Shown one piece after another: positions 41,900-54,242 of a stretch of 64,000 bases of DNA. Below the pieces are notes generated by a model. It did not search any database and was not told where the DNA came from. It saw only the letters and a program-made list of their open reading frames with translations. Each line of letters starts with the position of its first letter. Position 1 is the stretch's first letter. The DNA is from Rhizoclosmatium globosum (lineage: Eukaryota > Chytridiomycota > Chytridiomycetes > Chytridiales > Chytriomycetaceae). The translations under genes and the position numbers were made by a program. The stretch covers positions 62,001-126,000 of the forward strand of contig MCGO01000018.1 of assembly GCA_002104985.1 (NCBI GenBank), read 5' to 3'.

Positions 41900-44800
41900 A
41901 TGAACCAAACGCGATTGTCCACGGCTCTAAAGCGACCGGTCGTAGCTAGCAAGGCCAAGCTATCAAATAACAGTGTTCTAGACGCTGGTTTAACTGCAGG
42001 AAACATTGATATGAAAGCGTTGCAGAAAGAGCTGGAAAAGGACCCAAAGCACGAATCCAGAATAACCAAGTTGATCAAACAAGTAAAGAAATCCTATTTA
42101 GCTCTGAAAAAAGGCTTTTTTGCATCGCTAGTAGCTCTTCTTGTTGAGTCACACAATTCTACCGTGGCTGTAATTATCATCTTCATCGAATTTCTGCAAA
42201 ACCTTGCTTTCTGTTTCGCTGATGTTGAATGGGGATATTATGGGAACAAGTATGGCTATGTGTTGATTTTGTTCCAGGTATGTGGCTGTACGTGAAGCGT
42301 TCGGTTGTAAATCTCTCGCTCTTGCAGATCGAAGAAGCAGTCGTGAAGTACACATTTCCGCAAGCAATTCTTGTACTTGTAGCTATAGCTGTTATTTTGA
42401 TTGTCACTATGATCGTACTTGCCATTTATGTGGTTCGATCATTTATGAACAGTGATTTCAACCAAGGAGTCTGGCCTCTGAGGCTACTCCGAACGCTGGG
42501 TATGTAATTATTTTAAATTATATGTGAATAATGGTTATCTTCTGCAGTGTCGATGCTTGCATCCATTTTCTTCCTTCCCGTTATGTATTCACTCCTTACA
42601 ATTTTCACATGTCACAATGGTCTACATGACTGCGATAGTGACCCGGTATTCATAGGACTACGGATTGTATCCGCTATTGCTCTCCCTACTTTTTTTGCTT
42701 TCACTCTGCTGATGAGTATGACGTACTTCAATCCAAACCCGAAGAGCCCGTCACTTAGTGCGCGTCCCACGGCTCGATTAGAACTGTTAGAGCTCAGTGC
42801 CAAAACCTTGTTGGCGGCGTTCTTCGTCTTTGCTATTGAGAATCCGATACTTCGTGAATCTGTAACTCTTATTTGCTCTTTTTCCACGGCTCTGTTCATG
42901 TGGCTTTACATACCGTAAGAATTTTCTCACCAAATTGCAACTAAATATCTCGATAGGTATTATCGAAAAGAAATGAATTTGTACAGATTTTGTTTGATTT
43001 GTCAAGTTATTTGGGGCTCGATAGGTATGCTGTGCACCATATTCAGCTTTATTTAACTCTAATATCCAGTTGCAATCGTTGTCACGGTGATGGGCACATC
43101 TGACGAACTACGCGACCACATTTTCTTTGCATACTTAGCTGGAATAATCCCAGGACTAATCCTGTCCTATGTTTCCTTCAACACTCGACAAAACCGCGCA
43201 ACTAGTTTCGAAATTGCAGTCAAAAATTTTAAACCCAATAATCCAGATGCTTTTAATGTATGGGAAGCCGAAGAAGAAGCGAAAGATGGGGAATTCGAGA
43301 AAAGATTTTGGTCTGAGTCCCAGGTAGGCAACACAAGTTGGAATAAATATCTTACGTGATACTTAGGTTGAAATCGCTACAAGGTTTTTGATAGGCTCGG
43401 AAGATCCAAAAGCCATGGAAGTTGCTGATAAAATCTATCTCTTTGGAACCAAAAAGTTCCCCAATTCTTCTGCACTTATGGTTCAATGTAATTTCGATCA
43501 TCAACTGAGGTATTTAAGTCTTGCTAATTGTTTTCGCAGATGCCATCTTTTTCCTCGTTTTCAAAGAAGACTCCTCCGTAGCAGCCTCATACCTGAAAAA
43601 GGCCGAAAAAAAATGGAAATTAATTGATACAGAATTCACTATATATCAGCAACAACAAGAAATCAAGTCTGGAGGAGCGACCGTCGGTAACAAAAAGCTG
43701 GATGCCGTCGATCGAGTTGAATTCAAGCAGCTGATGAAAGAGGTTCGTGACATAAGCTGTAGAATTGGTTTCTAAGGAGCTCGAAAAAGGCAAAGCGTTA
43801 TTACTCTGAGGCGAGAGCGAGTATTGCAAACTTTTGGCTTGCAATTATGACTGCAGAAGAAGATGAAGTGGCGGACACTGCCGTCTTGATGACTCATGTT
43901 TCACAAATGGAAAGATCAGATCAAAACGCTACAGAAGCGTTTAATCGCTTGATCCAGAGATATCCACTGTCTGTCAAGGTGCTCTCAAGTTATGCCGATT
44001 TCCTTGATGATATCCACAACAATCATGAAGAGAGCGAATTAATTCGAAGAAGAATGAAGAGAATATGTGATGCAGGACTAAGCGATGATAATACCCTGAC
44101 AACGCAAGTTGTTGGAGGTCCAACCAGCAGAGCCGCAAGCGTTGCAGCTACTGGTATCAACAGCCATATGACGAAGAAAAGCAAAAAAGCGTTTAAAGAG
44201 TACAGGAAGCAAGTGTACAATTATTCCAGAGGAAACAGTACGTTGCTGACATGGATGGTTCGTGGAATTCAGATCTTTTACATGGCTCTCGCTTCAGCTC
44301 AGTTGTACGTCAGCATTCTTGGCAGTCAAATGATGACAACTGGTATGACATGGTTGGAAACAGCAAACAAGTGCCGCGATGCTTTTCCAACTATACATAC
44401 AAGCTTGCGGCAGTTACAATCAACGCTGCAACCTAACTATCCACAGAATACTTCACTGCTAAGCCTCATTAACAATACGCTTGTGACTTTGGATGAAAAT
44501 AGTCTGAAGCTTTATGGATGGACAAACGCAAGGATGTCAGTGAACAATATTTGGGCATTACCTGAAATTCCAATTGTTTTTTACAATGGAGCCGGCTCTG
44601 TTAATAACCAAACTATCATCAATATGACGCTTATGGATGCGACATCTGTATACATTCGCCGAACTTCAGAAGCAGTGGCTTACATCAACTTCAATCAAAA
44701 CATTGCGCAACTGTCCAGTAAATTAGACACTGAAAACCTTGACTGGAGAGTGAGTATTAAATTTGTCTTTCGATTATTGATGTCAAATATAACAGTTTGC

Positions 44801-46649
44801 CTTGGACAACGGGATTGTTACAATTTCTAATGCATACACTGAAATCGAACATACTCTGGCTGCAGAAATTAGGAATGATATAATGTCGGTGCAGTATGGA
44901 CAAATTGGTAATCTCTTACAAATCATGAACTCAACTAACATTCCCAAAGGCATCATAGTGTTCTGTTTAATCAGTCTCGTTGTAACTGGATTCTACTTAT
45001 TTGTACCTGTCATAAACAGAGCTCGGACAGAGCGAGAAACATCCCTTAAGGCATTTTTGCAGGTACAATTTTAGAATACGAAACTGTGAAGTTATTAAGA
45101 GATTGGTCAGATTCCTCGCGATGTAACAAATGCACTCTATGGAAAATATTATGATGCAGAAAGTAGCTCCCGCGAAGACTTGAATGACGAGAAGGATGAC
45201 GATGAAAATGATGATGAGCGAGAAAGCAAAGAGTCGTCCAACAGTGTCATGAGCCAAATGAAGGCACAAACAGGCTATAGAAGTATGAAAATGATTGCGA
45301 GAAATGGACTGCTCTGCATAGCAGTCTTCTTTGTTGCCAGCTTTTCAACGGACTTGGCTTTGTTGCTCGGAGTTATGAGCATTCCTGGCGGAATCTCAGA
45401 CTCCTATGACATTTCATCTCGTGTATCTCGTATCGTTATTGTTGCAAATGATATTTCTACGTGGGGAACGACAACCATTGTCTATGCAACCCAAGGCTTT
45501 TCCCAAACGTTGAAGAGCATTATAACTGTTGACATTCGAGAGATCCTGAACTCTCAATTAGCTTTACTCTATGGCTCTACAAATTCTCCACATTACGAAT
45601 TGCGACTCAGTTCGTCTGTTATTTCATCTATATCAGCTTCACGCTTTTCACCAGGCGTTTACGAGGCACTTTCAAAGTTTGTCGATGACAGCACTTTGCT
45701 GTCTAACACAAACCCGATTCTGCCGAATAACCCATACCTTAGTAATATCGCTCAAGAAGCGAGCTACATATCGAATGGATACCAAAAATTTTCCGCTGAC
45801 TACATTCATTTGAGTTCAAGCAATATTGCGCTTCTTGCCAATTTAGCGTACGTTCTATGGGCTATTTTGGTTATTATGATAATTTCAACATACTATATTT
45901 ACTGGAAACGAATTCTCAACTACCTCATCAAAACTGAGAATGAGCGAACTTTGAAGCTCTTGTTAATGATTCCAGTTGAAATCGTAGCTGATATTGATTC
46001 GCTACGAGAATTACTACACTTAAAACGGAATACAATCACGAACGCTCCAAATAATGCACCTCCAATGCCGCCGTTGCCTCATATCGGCCATGTGCAAAGA
46101 TCTTCCGTGGTTGGAAACAATCGAAATTCTACTGGGGTATATCGCCAGGATAGTAATGAAGATGAATATAAACCTGTACCAACTCAATCCACAATGAACG
46201 ACAAACTTGTTCCTGGAGCCATGTCAAGTAGTATACGCCGTCTCAGTTTTATATCGCCTGCAAATATTGGTAAAGAAGCCGACTCTGGAAGAAGAGCATC
46301 ATCGGGATCTGCAGCACACTTGGCTTTGTTGACAAGTGGAGCTCCTCCTCCTCCCCCAGTTCCAAGACTTTCAAGTGGAGTACAAAGTTTCCTTGCGAGG
46401 GAAAGTGCACGTCGTCAAAGTAATGAACAGTCGGAACGAAGTTCAGAAGTCAAAGCGCGTACCAGCACACAGATTGATTTGCCTGGATTACCATTGCTGG
46501 AAGAAGATCACGGATTGATGCGACCAGCAAGTTACGCGGAAGAAAGCAAGAATAGTGCAAATTCAGCGTCTCTTCCACGGAAAGTGTCAACAAAGTCAAC
46601 AAAGAGTGTTCCGTTATTGCCAAACCGAGAAGATGGTTATACAGAATGA
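41900..46649 (+). CDS. TmcB/TmcC-like multi-pass membrane protein with TPR region
   Basis: Ten exons (41900-42277, 42328-42499, 42548-42914, 42957-43024, 43070-43323, 43367-43487, 43540-43742, 43790-44749, 44796-45062, 45111-46649) give 1442 residues with all phases consistent. The N-terminal third has about eight to nine helices, then LSYVSFNTRQNRATSFE and NVWEAEEEAKDGEFEKRFWS, followed by DPKAMEVADKIYLFG and TPR-like helices (KEDSSVAASYLKKAEKKWK, RYPLSVKVLSSYADFLDDI), matching the TPR region of the TmcB/TmcC family of Dictyostelium, ciliates and chytrids. Four later helices enclose two large, Asn-glycosylatable outer loops, and the tail is Ser/Pro-rich. The family's role is poorly known, probably sensory. 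Intron 7 uses an AAAAAG acceptor. Confidence 0.88.
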
Positions 46650-46709
46650 AATAAAATTGATCGTCTTTGAAACCATCACGTTTTGAAACTTTGTTTGAGA
46701 ACTTGAAGA

Positions 46710-48797
46710 ATGCGTCAAGTTCCCCCCGAACTGCTAGTGCATATCTTCTCGTTCCTCGAATTTGAAGAATCTTTTCCTGTTATTACGCTCGTTTCTAAGG
46801 AGTGGCATGCAGCAGCTTTCACAATGAAGGTGGGAATATCATTTGATTCAGTATTCAATTGACACTTGAACAGCACATTACAGTCAGTTCCACGCAGATG
46901 ACAAAGCGTACAAAGCTTCTCGATATTCTGGGCAGCTTTCCAATGCTGGAATCGCTCCAAATGAATGTTGCCGCTGGACATGAAACACCGGTTTCAAACG
47001 GGTTTCAGGGACATCGCACGCTCAAGCGCATTGATTCAAACAGCAGCGTCTTTGTGGAGAAAGCTCTTCGTTCGTGCGGAAACCTGGAGTCGATTGTTCT
47101 GCCGTACATGGTTGAAGACTTTGACAACACTTCAAGAGATTTGAGCACTATTCTTCGCCTTGGATCCAACCTTAAACACGTTGAAATAGAGAATCCTGAA
47201 TTTAGTGCCCTTGATGCACCAAGTTCTGTTATGGATGTCCCGCTCCTCACATTGGCTCTGTCTTCGTTGACCAACGAAGCTCTCGATGCACTTCCTCAAT
47301 GGTTTACGCAGGTCCATTTCCGACACTTGACGAATTTGTCTCTGGATGGCGATTAGTGAGTTCTTTCAATGTTTCGAGATGGTGTATTAATCTCAATTTC
47401 AGCCTTCATCTTCCTCGCGACTTTATCTTGAGCACAAACACCTCATGCTCCTCCCTCTCGACACTAAAGCTCAAATATTGTACTCTCGCTCCGAATCATT
47501 TAATTGAACTGACACAAATGCAAAACCTGAAACATATATCTCTTGGAAAATGTGATGCATGGTTCTATTCGTCCACTATTCCAGACTCAGCTCCAACTTC
47601 AAATGTTATCGACGATGCGGATGATGAAGATCTTTTTGGTCATCATGAAGACTCAAGCTCCAAAATTTCGTATGCGGAGCTCATCTTCTATGTCACTTCA
47701 AATCTTCCGAATCTGCTTTCGCTTCATCTGAACCAATGCGTCTTTAATGCGCTGCCACAAACGTATTTAAAACAAGACTTGATCACTCCTCATCCCCTTC
47801 AGTCTCTCAAAGTGTTCGACACAACCGATCCTCGTATCAGTAACCCCGAACTATATCAAATTTTAGCGAGCTTCCCAAAATTGAAGAGCCTTAGACTTGA
47901 TGTCGCTTGCGACGTGTTTTACGACTCGACATTGTTCTCTGAGTCTCTTCCAGACCTGAAAACACTCGAACTTAGAGGGTCAAAGCCGTATGAACTAACT
48001 AACTACGATCATAAACCAACTGGCGCCTCAAATTATGACAAACTTGATTCATTATCGCTTTGGGCCGCTCCTCAAGCATTTTTACTCCGATTCCTTGAGA
48101 ATACCGCTATCAGCTCCAATCTTGCACATCTTTGTCTGAACTATATGCCCGTTGAATCATCTTTGCCAAGATTTGAGCTCAAGAGCCTCAAGTTTCTTGA
48201 AATACGAACGATTGGATCAACCGCCAATATAATCTGCACCCGAATGCTTGATTCTCTCACATCATCATCAGCCGGCCTAATCCACCTTGAGCTAGGAGCA
48301 TTCAAAAGAGGTTCAAGCTTTTTTCCAATCAGCAGTTTGAAAACGCTTGCCTCGCGGTGCCAGCGAATCAAGATTCTCAAATTTACGAATTTTCAGCTTG
48401 GAAACGATGCTTTTGTGTTCTTGAGAACCGCTTTTTGGATCTTGAATGCTTTGAAGCTGCAGGCTGTCAAGCAATGGACGTTCTTGATTCAAACGCAGAA
48501 GAAATTCATTTGGTTCCGTTTATTAGCTCTCATAGGAAGCTTAAAGCTTTCAAATTAAGCGTAGGAGGGATTGATTCGGCTGGTGTGCGTGTAGGTTCAA
48601 TTGTATCGAACGATTCTTTGCAATTAGCGATTGAAGGACTTGGATTCAGTGGTAGAAGTGCAGTCGTTCGACAGTCCAGAATGTCGGACCTCGACGCTTA
48701 CAAGCGGTACAGTAAAGAGTTGGCTCAAAAGTTCAAATGGCTGAAAACTGTGGAGATAGTTGGACCATTGGCCGGCGTCGAGTTTATGCGAGAGTAG
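46710..48797 (+). CDS. F-box protein with leucine-rich repeats
   Basis: The first exon (46710-46829) is an F-box: QVPPELLVHIFSFLEF...VSKEWHAAAF, which would bind Skp1 of an SCF ubiquitin ligase. Exon 2 (46874-47355) and exon 3 (47403-48797) code for leucine-rich repeats: LKHISLGKCDAW, NLLSLHLNQC, LKSLRLDVACDVF, LKTLELRGSK, LKFLEIRTIGS. The substrate would sit on the repeats. A -1 shift near 48415, in a run of T (GATGCTTTTGTG), is needed to continue from FQLGNDAF into LENRFLDLECFEAAG; a GT-AG intron of 48 nt there does not fit the phase. The 3' end is 26 bases from the 3' end of the convergent cyclic-nucleotide-binding gene. Confidence 0.8.
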
Positions 48798-48822
48798 ATC
48801 ATATTTATTCGTTCAATATTTC

Positions 48823-51159
48823 CATTTTTTGTTCGCACTTTGATTAGTAAACGTTTCAAGTTTAACATTCGGGTCTTGCGTCTTTCTTTGATCATGAGTT
48901 CGAGAATCCTCTTCTGTTGCTTGCGGAATTTTCTGTGAGAAGGTTATAACTCGATCATTAAATTACAAGAAGAAACATACTTTTCGCATATTTGAGTTGC
49001 CTCGATTTTCATCAGTTCGTGTTGTGTAAGTTCCCCAAATGGATGTACCTTCATATCAAGGTCCAAACCAATCCAGTCGCCAACAGCAACAAGAGTTGCG
49101 CATTCCACATCATCTTTCGCAATGACTGTAAATGGACAGCCAATTGGATTCTCATGATCACGTAGAAGTTGATGATTAAAATGGTCGCCAACGTACAAAT
49201 TGCCCACAAAAACTCGCCTCTTCCTATCAAATAATACATTAGTTAGAATCAATTAATTTGCATTACTTTTCATTCTCTGCGCCCAAAAATCGGTAGACTT
49301 CGCAAACCCCAGACTTGATGACGAAAATTTGGTTTACTCGTTGTCTTTCGTCGATAATTGTTGCTTTCGAACTGAATTCTCTCCACTAAGTTAAAACGAA
49401 TCAGTAAAGCTGTCCTCGCAATCTCTGCTCACCAAAGCATGTTCTGCAACAGAATAAACCTCATCCTCATTCAAGTTTGCGAACCACGGAACGTAATGCC
49501 GCAAAAACGTGAACATTTTTCGTTGTTCAAACTCGTGAATGAAGCCGGAAATTCGCCGAAAGTCATTCTTGTGAACCTTTAAGAGTATCGCATCCGTCCG
49601 AGTTGACACTGTTGCCCCACGTGGGACGGAGTTTATGAGGGCGACTTCTCCAAAGCCTTCTCCTGCAGGCAAGATTCGGACCAGGTGGAATTATTCAAGT
49701 CAACGCCATTGGCCACTCTGATATCAACCCTTCCGTAGAGTAAATATACCAAGCGTCTCCATAATCGCCTTGCTTGAAGATGGTATGGCCTTTGGGATAT
49801 TGATGGAGAGTGAATGACTGGCACAGTTGATCGAAAAGGACACCAGATTGCATTTTTGAAACGCACTGCATCAAATTGCGTCAGAGGTACGTCCTACTAT
49901 CAATACAAGCTTACTTTAAAGGTTTCACATAGACTTTGAGCATCGCAATATCAATTTTCTTCCTTTCGTGTGGAGGCTTCTTCAAAATCGCAATCACATC
50001 GTCCAAGTGATTTCGTATGCATTTGGGAAGCTCACTGAAAGCTCCCGTTGATAAACGGAATTCGTGATGATCCGCATCCTGTTTCTGCTTGGTTCTGGAA
50101 CTCTTGGTGCAAGTCTGCATCAATTTCCTTGCGACTTCGCTCCCTAGACTTTGGCGTAGAAACCTCCGCATTTTGCGCTTTGTGAGACTTTTCTGAATAC
50201 CACACGCTCGCCCTTTGCAACCCAATCATTGGAATTAACGCTCGCTTTCCCGCGCTACCAACAAACGGCTTATCATTCAAGTTCACAGAGGTCGTAAGCT
50301 TGCTCATAGCCTTCACATCAATGATTCCGTTTTCCGATTGTGGAAGTAAATTATAAATAGACTTTGCTGACTTCAACGATTTCCGAGGCGACACAGGCTT
50401 TTTGCGACGAACAGGTTCAACAACAGCGGGTAATTTCACAACAGGTGTTTCAACATGTTTAGGCGCTGCTAAAACCGTTGTTCGTTTGCGTCGAGCTGTT
50501 ATCATTTCCAAGTAGGTTCAAAGTCGTTCACACTTGGTGGAGGTTTCTTGATCCCGTCTCCGACGCGTTTGAATCGGTCTTTCGGGTAATGATACTGTAA
50601 AGCCCAGAACTCTTTCATGAAAGATTCGTGCACGCGTTGTTGAAGAAGTTTCGAGACTTTCGCTGCATTCTCATATGCGAGGGAGTCGTCCACATCCACA
50701 AGGATTTTTTGGCAGTCGAAATACTTTTTTGTAAGTTCGCTTATTGCAGTTAAATCGGTGCTTGACTTTGAGGTTGTTTTTGTGATAGTGGATAAACGCG
50801 TTGGACTGAAATCGGTTTCGCTGTAGTCGGCTTCTGTCCCCTTCTCTGAAAACACATTTCGAATGTGGATAGTCCCAGGTTCCAACTGGTTTTCGTTCTG
50901 GTTCGTTTTCTTCTCAACTCTTTCAATACCTTTGCGATAGAACTTGTAATAGTCTTGACTGTAGAGTTTTCAAATGAGAATGAGCAAATGTAAAATAAAG
51001 ACTTTGTTACATACACGACTGGTGCTTCGACTTTGACTGGTTGACTTTAAGAGCCTCAGCCTGCTCTTTTTCTGCCTCGATATGATAAATAGCCGAGTGA
51101 TGTCTTGCTCCTCTAAGCGTCGGTTCTTTCAAACCGCTCGTAGGAATTTGAAGACTCAT
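48823..51159 (-). CDS. Two-domain cyclic-nucleotide-binding protein, CNBD2-like (copy E), frame breaks
   Basis: Exons inferred: 51159-51017, 50958-49915, 49865-49433, 49385-49267, 49223-48981, and a last one from about 48927. An N-terminal helical part (LTKKYFDCQKILVD, KEFWALQYHYPKDRF) precedes two cyclic-nucleotide-binding folds: FKQGDYGDAWYI, YGRVDIRVANG, GEGFGEVALINSVPRGATV, then FLRHYVPWFANL, FVIKSGVCEVYRF, VGNLYVGDHFN and CATLVAVGDW. In the first fold GEGFGEVALI...PRGATV resembles the phosphate-binding cassette with its Glu and Arg. The build recalls CNBD2, a sperm protein, so a flagellar role is possible. About five -1 frame corrections are needed, near 50505, 50090, 49855, 49745 and 49682. 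Confidence 0.72.
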
Positions 51160-51218
51160 TGACTGGGAAAATCTCTTTTGGAGATTGACAAAAGCCAAAA
51201 ACGACACGAAGATTTATT

Positions 51219-54192
51219 TCAATAACGCCATTGCAACTTATTAGTATTTGAAGCCACGTGTGCAATATCGGAAACAGTTGTGAGTGGATTACCAGTGTGT
51301 TCTTTTGCCATCTCAAGCAGCAGTTTCTTTGCAAAGCCTCAAACTTCCTGCAATGAAAAAGCGTCAGAAATTAACAGATTTCAATTAATAGATTGGAACG
51401 CACCGTTGTCCTTCATCCCTCTTCACAATCTTGAGGAGATCCATTTTAGTCAAGCGCTGAAATGATGACACAGTCCTGAGAGTGGTAAATTCATCCAGTC
51501 TCCCACAGCAATCAGTGTTGCGCATTCAACAGGACCATCTGCGATAATGGTGAACGGAGAACCTCGAATGTTTCTAGCATCGTCGATGAGTTGGTCATTG
51601 AAGTGTGATCCTTTCCCAAGTGTGCCAACGAACACTTTTTTCATTGGCCGGATGACGCCAGGCTCATAACCAAAGGATCATCTTCGTCGAGGTATAAATT
51701 GCGGTAAATCTAGATTTTTGACAGGATTTAGCCATGAAGGGATGTTCATCTTTCTTGTTTTACCTTACAGACCCCAGACTTGATGATAAAAACACAATTA
51801 TCGGCACCTCCTTCCTCCAAGATAACACTCCTGTCGCCAAACTTTTTCAAGACCGTAAGCTCTGCAATCGTTCGTATTCCACTATCACTAACCGCTGAAA
51901 CAAGGAACATAACGTCTCAAAAAGTGGCGCATCTGTTTCTTGAAGATATGATGTGCTATGACCCTTGTAAGCAAAACATATAGAAAACCAAAAAAAAAAA
52001 ACCAACTCAACTGAATGAAACAATCTTATCAAATCCTCTTTCCCAACCCTCAAAAGAATCACATTCGATTTCGCCGTCACAGTCGCCGACCTCGCGCACG
52101 ATGCATCAACGCCATATCCCCAAAACTTTCCCCGAACTCGCCATATGAATCACAACATTCTTTTCCACCCGGATCCCACGTATCCATAGAAATCTCAAGC
52201 ACACCAAACAAAACAACATACCACGCGTCTCCATCGTCTCCCTGCCGAAACACAACATGCTGCTTCGGGTACTCGACAACCTGAAACGTCTGAACGAGCT
52301 GTTCAAAAACAAAGTCCGATTGAATGAGGTGGAATGCTTTTAAGGGTTTCAGGCAGTATTGAATCGTGGCGGTTTCTTGGGGTGTTCGGGTTGAGTATGG
52401 CTTTTTGAGGGCGTTTACGACGGTGTCAAAGTTGAAGCGGAGGAGTTTTGGGATTTGCGAGAAATAGTCTGGTTTAATCGTGGGGCGGAGAGGTTTCTTC
52501 GAGCGTGGTTGTGGTGGTGGGAGACTTGGTTGTATTACTGGCGATTGGCTGAGAGTTCCGGAAGTACTTGGAAGCTCTTGAGTGACATTTATGGATTCAA
52601 TGGAGGCCACAGGGGGAGTTTCGGTTGCCTTGTCATCATTGATAGATTCGATAAGTGAGGCATCATCTGGGTGCTGCTGTGGTGTTACATCTGTTGTTGA
52701 CTCATCTTCCAGTAACTCGATTTCATTTTCTATAGCTCCAACTTCGCTCCCTAAACCAGCCTCAATTCCTGCAGTTCAGATGTCTCTTCCGCCACAATTT
52801 CCGGTATTGTTGGATGACTATCATCTTCACCAGTAACAGCAGCAGAAAACGTAACATGGCTGCCTCGTCTTGATGTAACTTTTGTAGAAATGCTTTCTCT
52901 CTGTGACTGAATTTTTTGCATTACACTTCCCCGCTTTGATGGTACAAACATTGAATCCCTCCTAATGCTACTCCTATTCGACCGCATCAACAGCTCCTCT
53001 TCTTCCTCTCGCCTCATAATTTCAGTCTCTCGACGCTGATAAAAGCTTTCAGTTGCTTTCCGATTCAACAGTGACCGTTTTTCACCAGAAACAAGGGGAT
53101 TCTTGCGCTCTCCAGTCTCTTCTGAATGAATATCATATAACTTGCTGACATTAAGACGACCCACAGTTGGTTCAAGAGCACGTTTTCCTGCAGACCCAAT
53201 ACGAATCTTTTCAAGCGAAACTCCAAGCCCTAAAGAATCCAGGAATCGAGCAGACCGAAACTCGAGTTTCTGATCTTTATATTTTGATTTTGACGAAGGT
53301 GTTGATACGCTTGATCTTGCTGGCGAGGAAGAATCGGATGTCATTGATTTATATCGATTTATTGGAGGATATTTTGGCTTCGCAAGAGATTTCGTGCGCG
53401 CTTCAAGCTCCAAAAGTTGAGCAGGAGTTAGACGATATTCTTTCGCAGAAGGGGAGGCTTTGTTATGCCATTTCCAGGAGTAGGAAGTCGTTCCGTTGGG
53501 TAATGATAATGCATAGCCCAAAATTCAGCCATGAAAGCCTGCAACCAACCATTCTTTAAAAATTATTTAAAAAAGAGCTTACCTCATGGACACGCTTTTT
53601 CATCTTTCGACTCACGTTCCCTGGATTATCATCCAACCCAGCCGCATTTTCATCGACAACCACTCTGTCGCACTCAAAATACTTTTTTGTGAGTTCAGCG
53701 ACACCTTCTAGAGTTGGAGGTTTCCACGGAACGCGTCTTGCCGCCTCTTCCGATTCCCGTTGGGCATCGAAGCACCTTTCCGACGGTAAACTTGAGTTCT
53801 CGTCCGAAGAGTGATTCGAGGGTGTTCAGCACGACGACATTCTCTTCTCGTTTAAAGTGGATCGCCTGTGAGGTGGGACGGCCTATTAACGCGGGAAGTC
53901 CGAGTGGTCAGCGAAAGGCGCAGTCGCGTGTCCGAACGGGTGTCCGAACGCAGGGCCGCCTGTTTGAGCAGAAAGGCGTCGAGGGCGCTTCGTCGTCGTT
54001 TCGCGGCTTCGAGTTTGTCGACGGTGCTGCTCTTTCTCGCGCGAGATGGTCCTCGATTGTCGCCGCGAGAGACGCGGCGATCGAACTCACGCGCCGTGTT
54101 TTGGGTGGTGGTGGTGGTGGTTGCAGTTGTGGTTTGACTGGTGTGGTGCTGTCGTCATTTGTCACTGAGAATCTTAAATAAAAATAAAACAA
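51219..54192 (-). CDS. Two-domain cyclic-nucleotide-binding protein, CNBD2-like (copy F), frame breaks
   Basis: A paralogue of copy E, 60 bases upstream of it on the same strand: LTKKYFECDRVVVDENAA, AEFWAMHYHYPTERL, FRQGDDGDAWYVVLFGVLEI, GESFGDMALMHRAR, FIIKSGVCKIYRNLYLDE, VFVGTLGKGSHFNDQLIDD and CATLIAVGDWMNLPL. The middle adds Ser- and Glu-rich linkers (RRGSHVTFSAAVTGEDDSH). The N-terminal end is not resolved: frames around 53580-53910 disagree, and the start at 54192 is a guess. Single-base (-1) shifts are needed near 53455, 52775, 52085, 51643, 51470 and 51335. Between 51880 and 52015 the splice is unclear. The stop at 51219 is followed at once by an AATAAA on the coding strand. Confidence 0.68.
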
Positions 54193-54242
54193 TAAAATGC
54201 ACTGACTTTAAGAAAATAAAATAAATAAGATAATGGGTGGGA

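Noticed and set aside
43743..43789. Apparent frameshift in the TmcB-like gene
   Set aside because: A 47-nt GT-AG intron with acceptor AAAAAG gives a consistent phase, so no shift is needed.
43847..44830. Programmed frameshifting as the cause of the many -1 breaks
   Set aside because: Sites share no common slippery heptamer and are concentrated in two zones, while large neighbouring genes such as this one have none.
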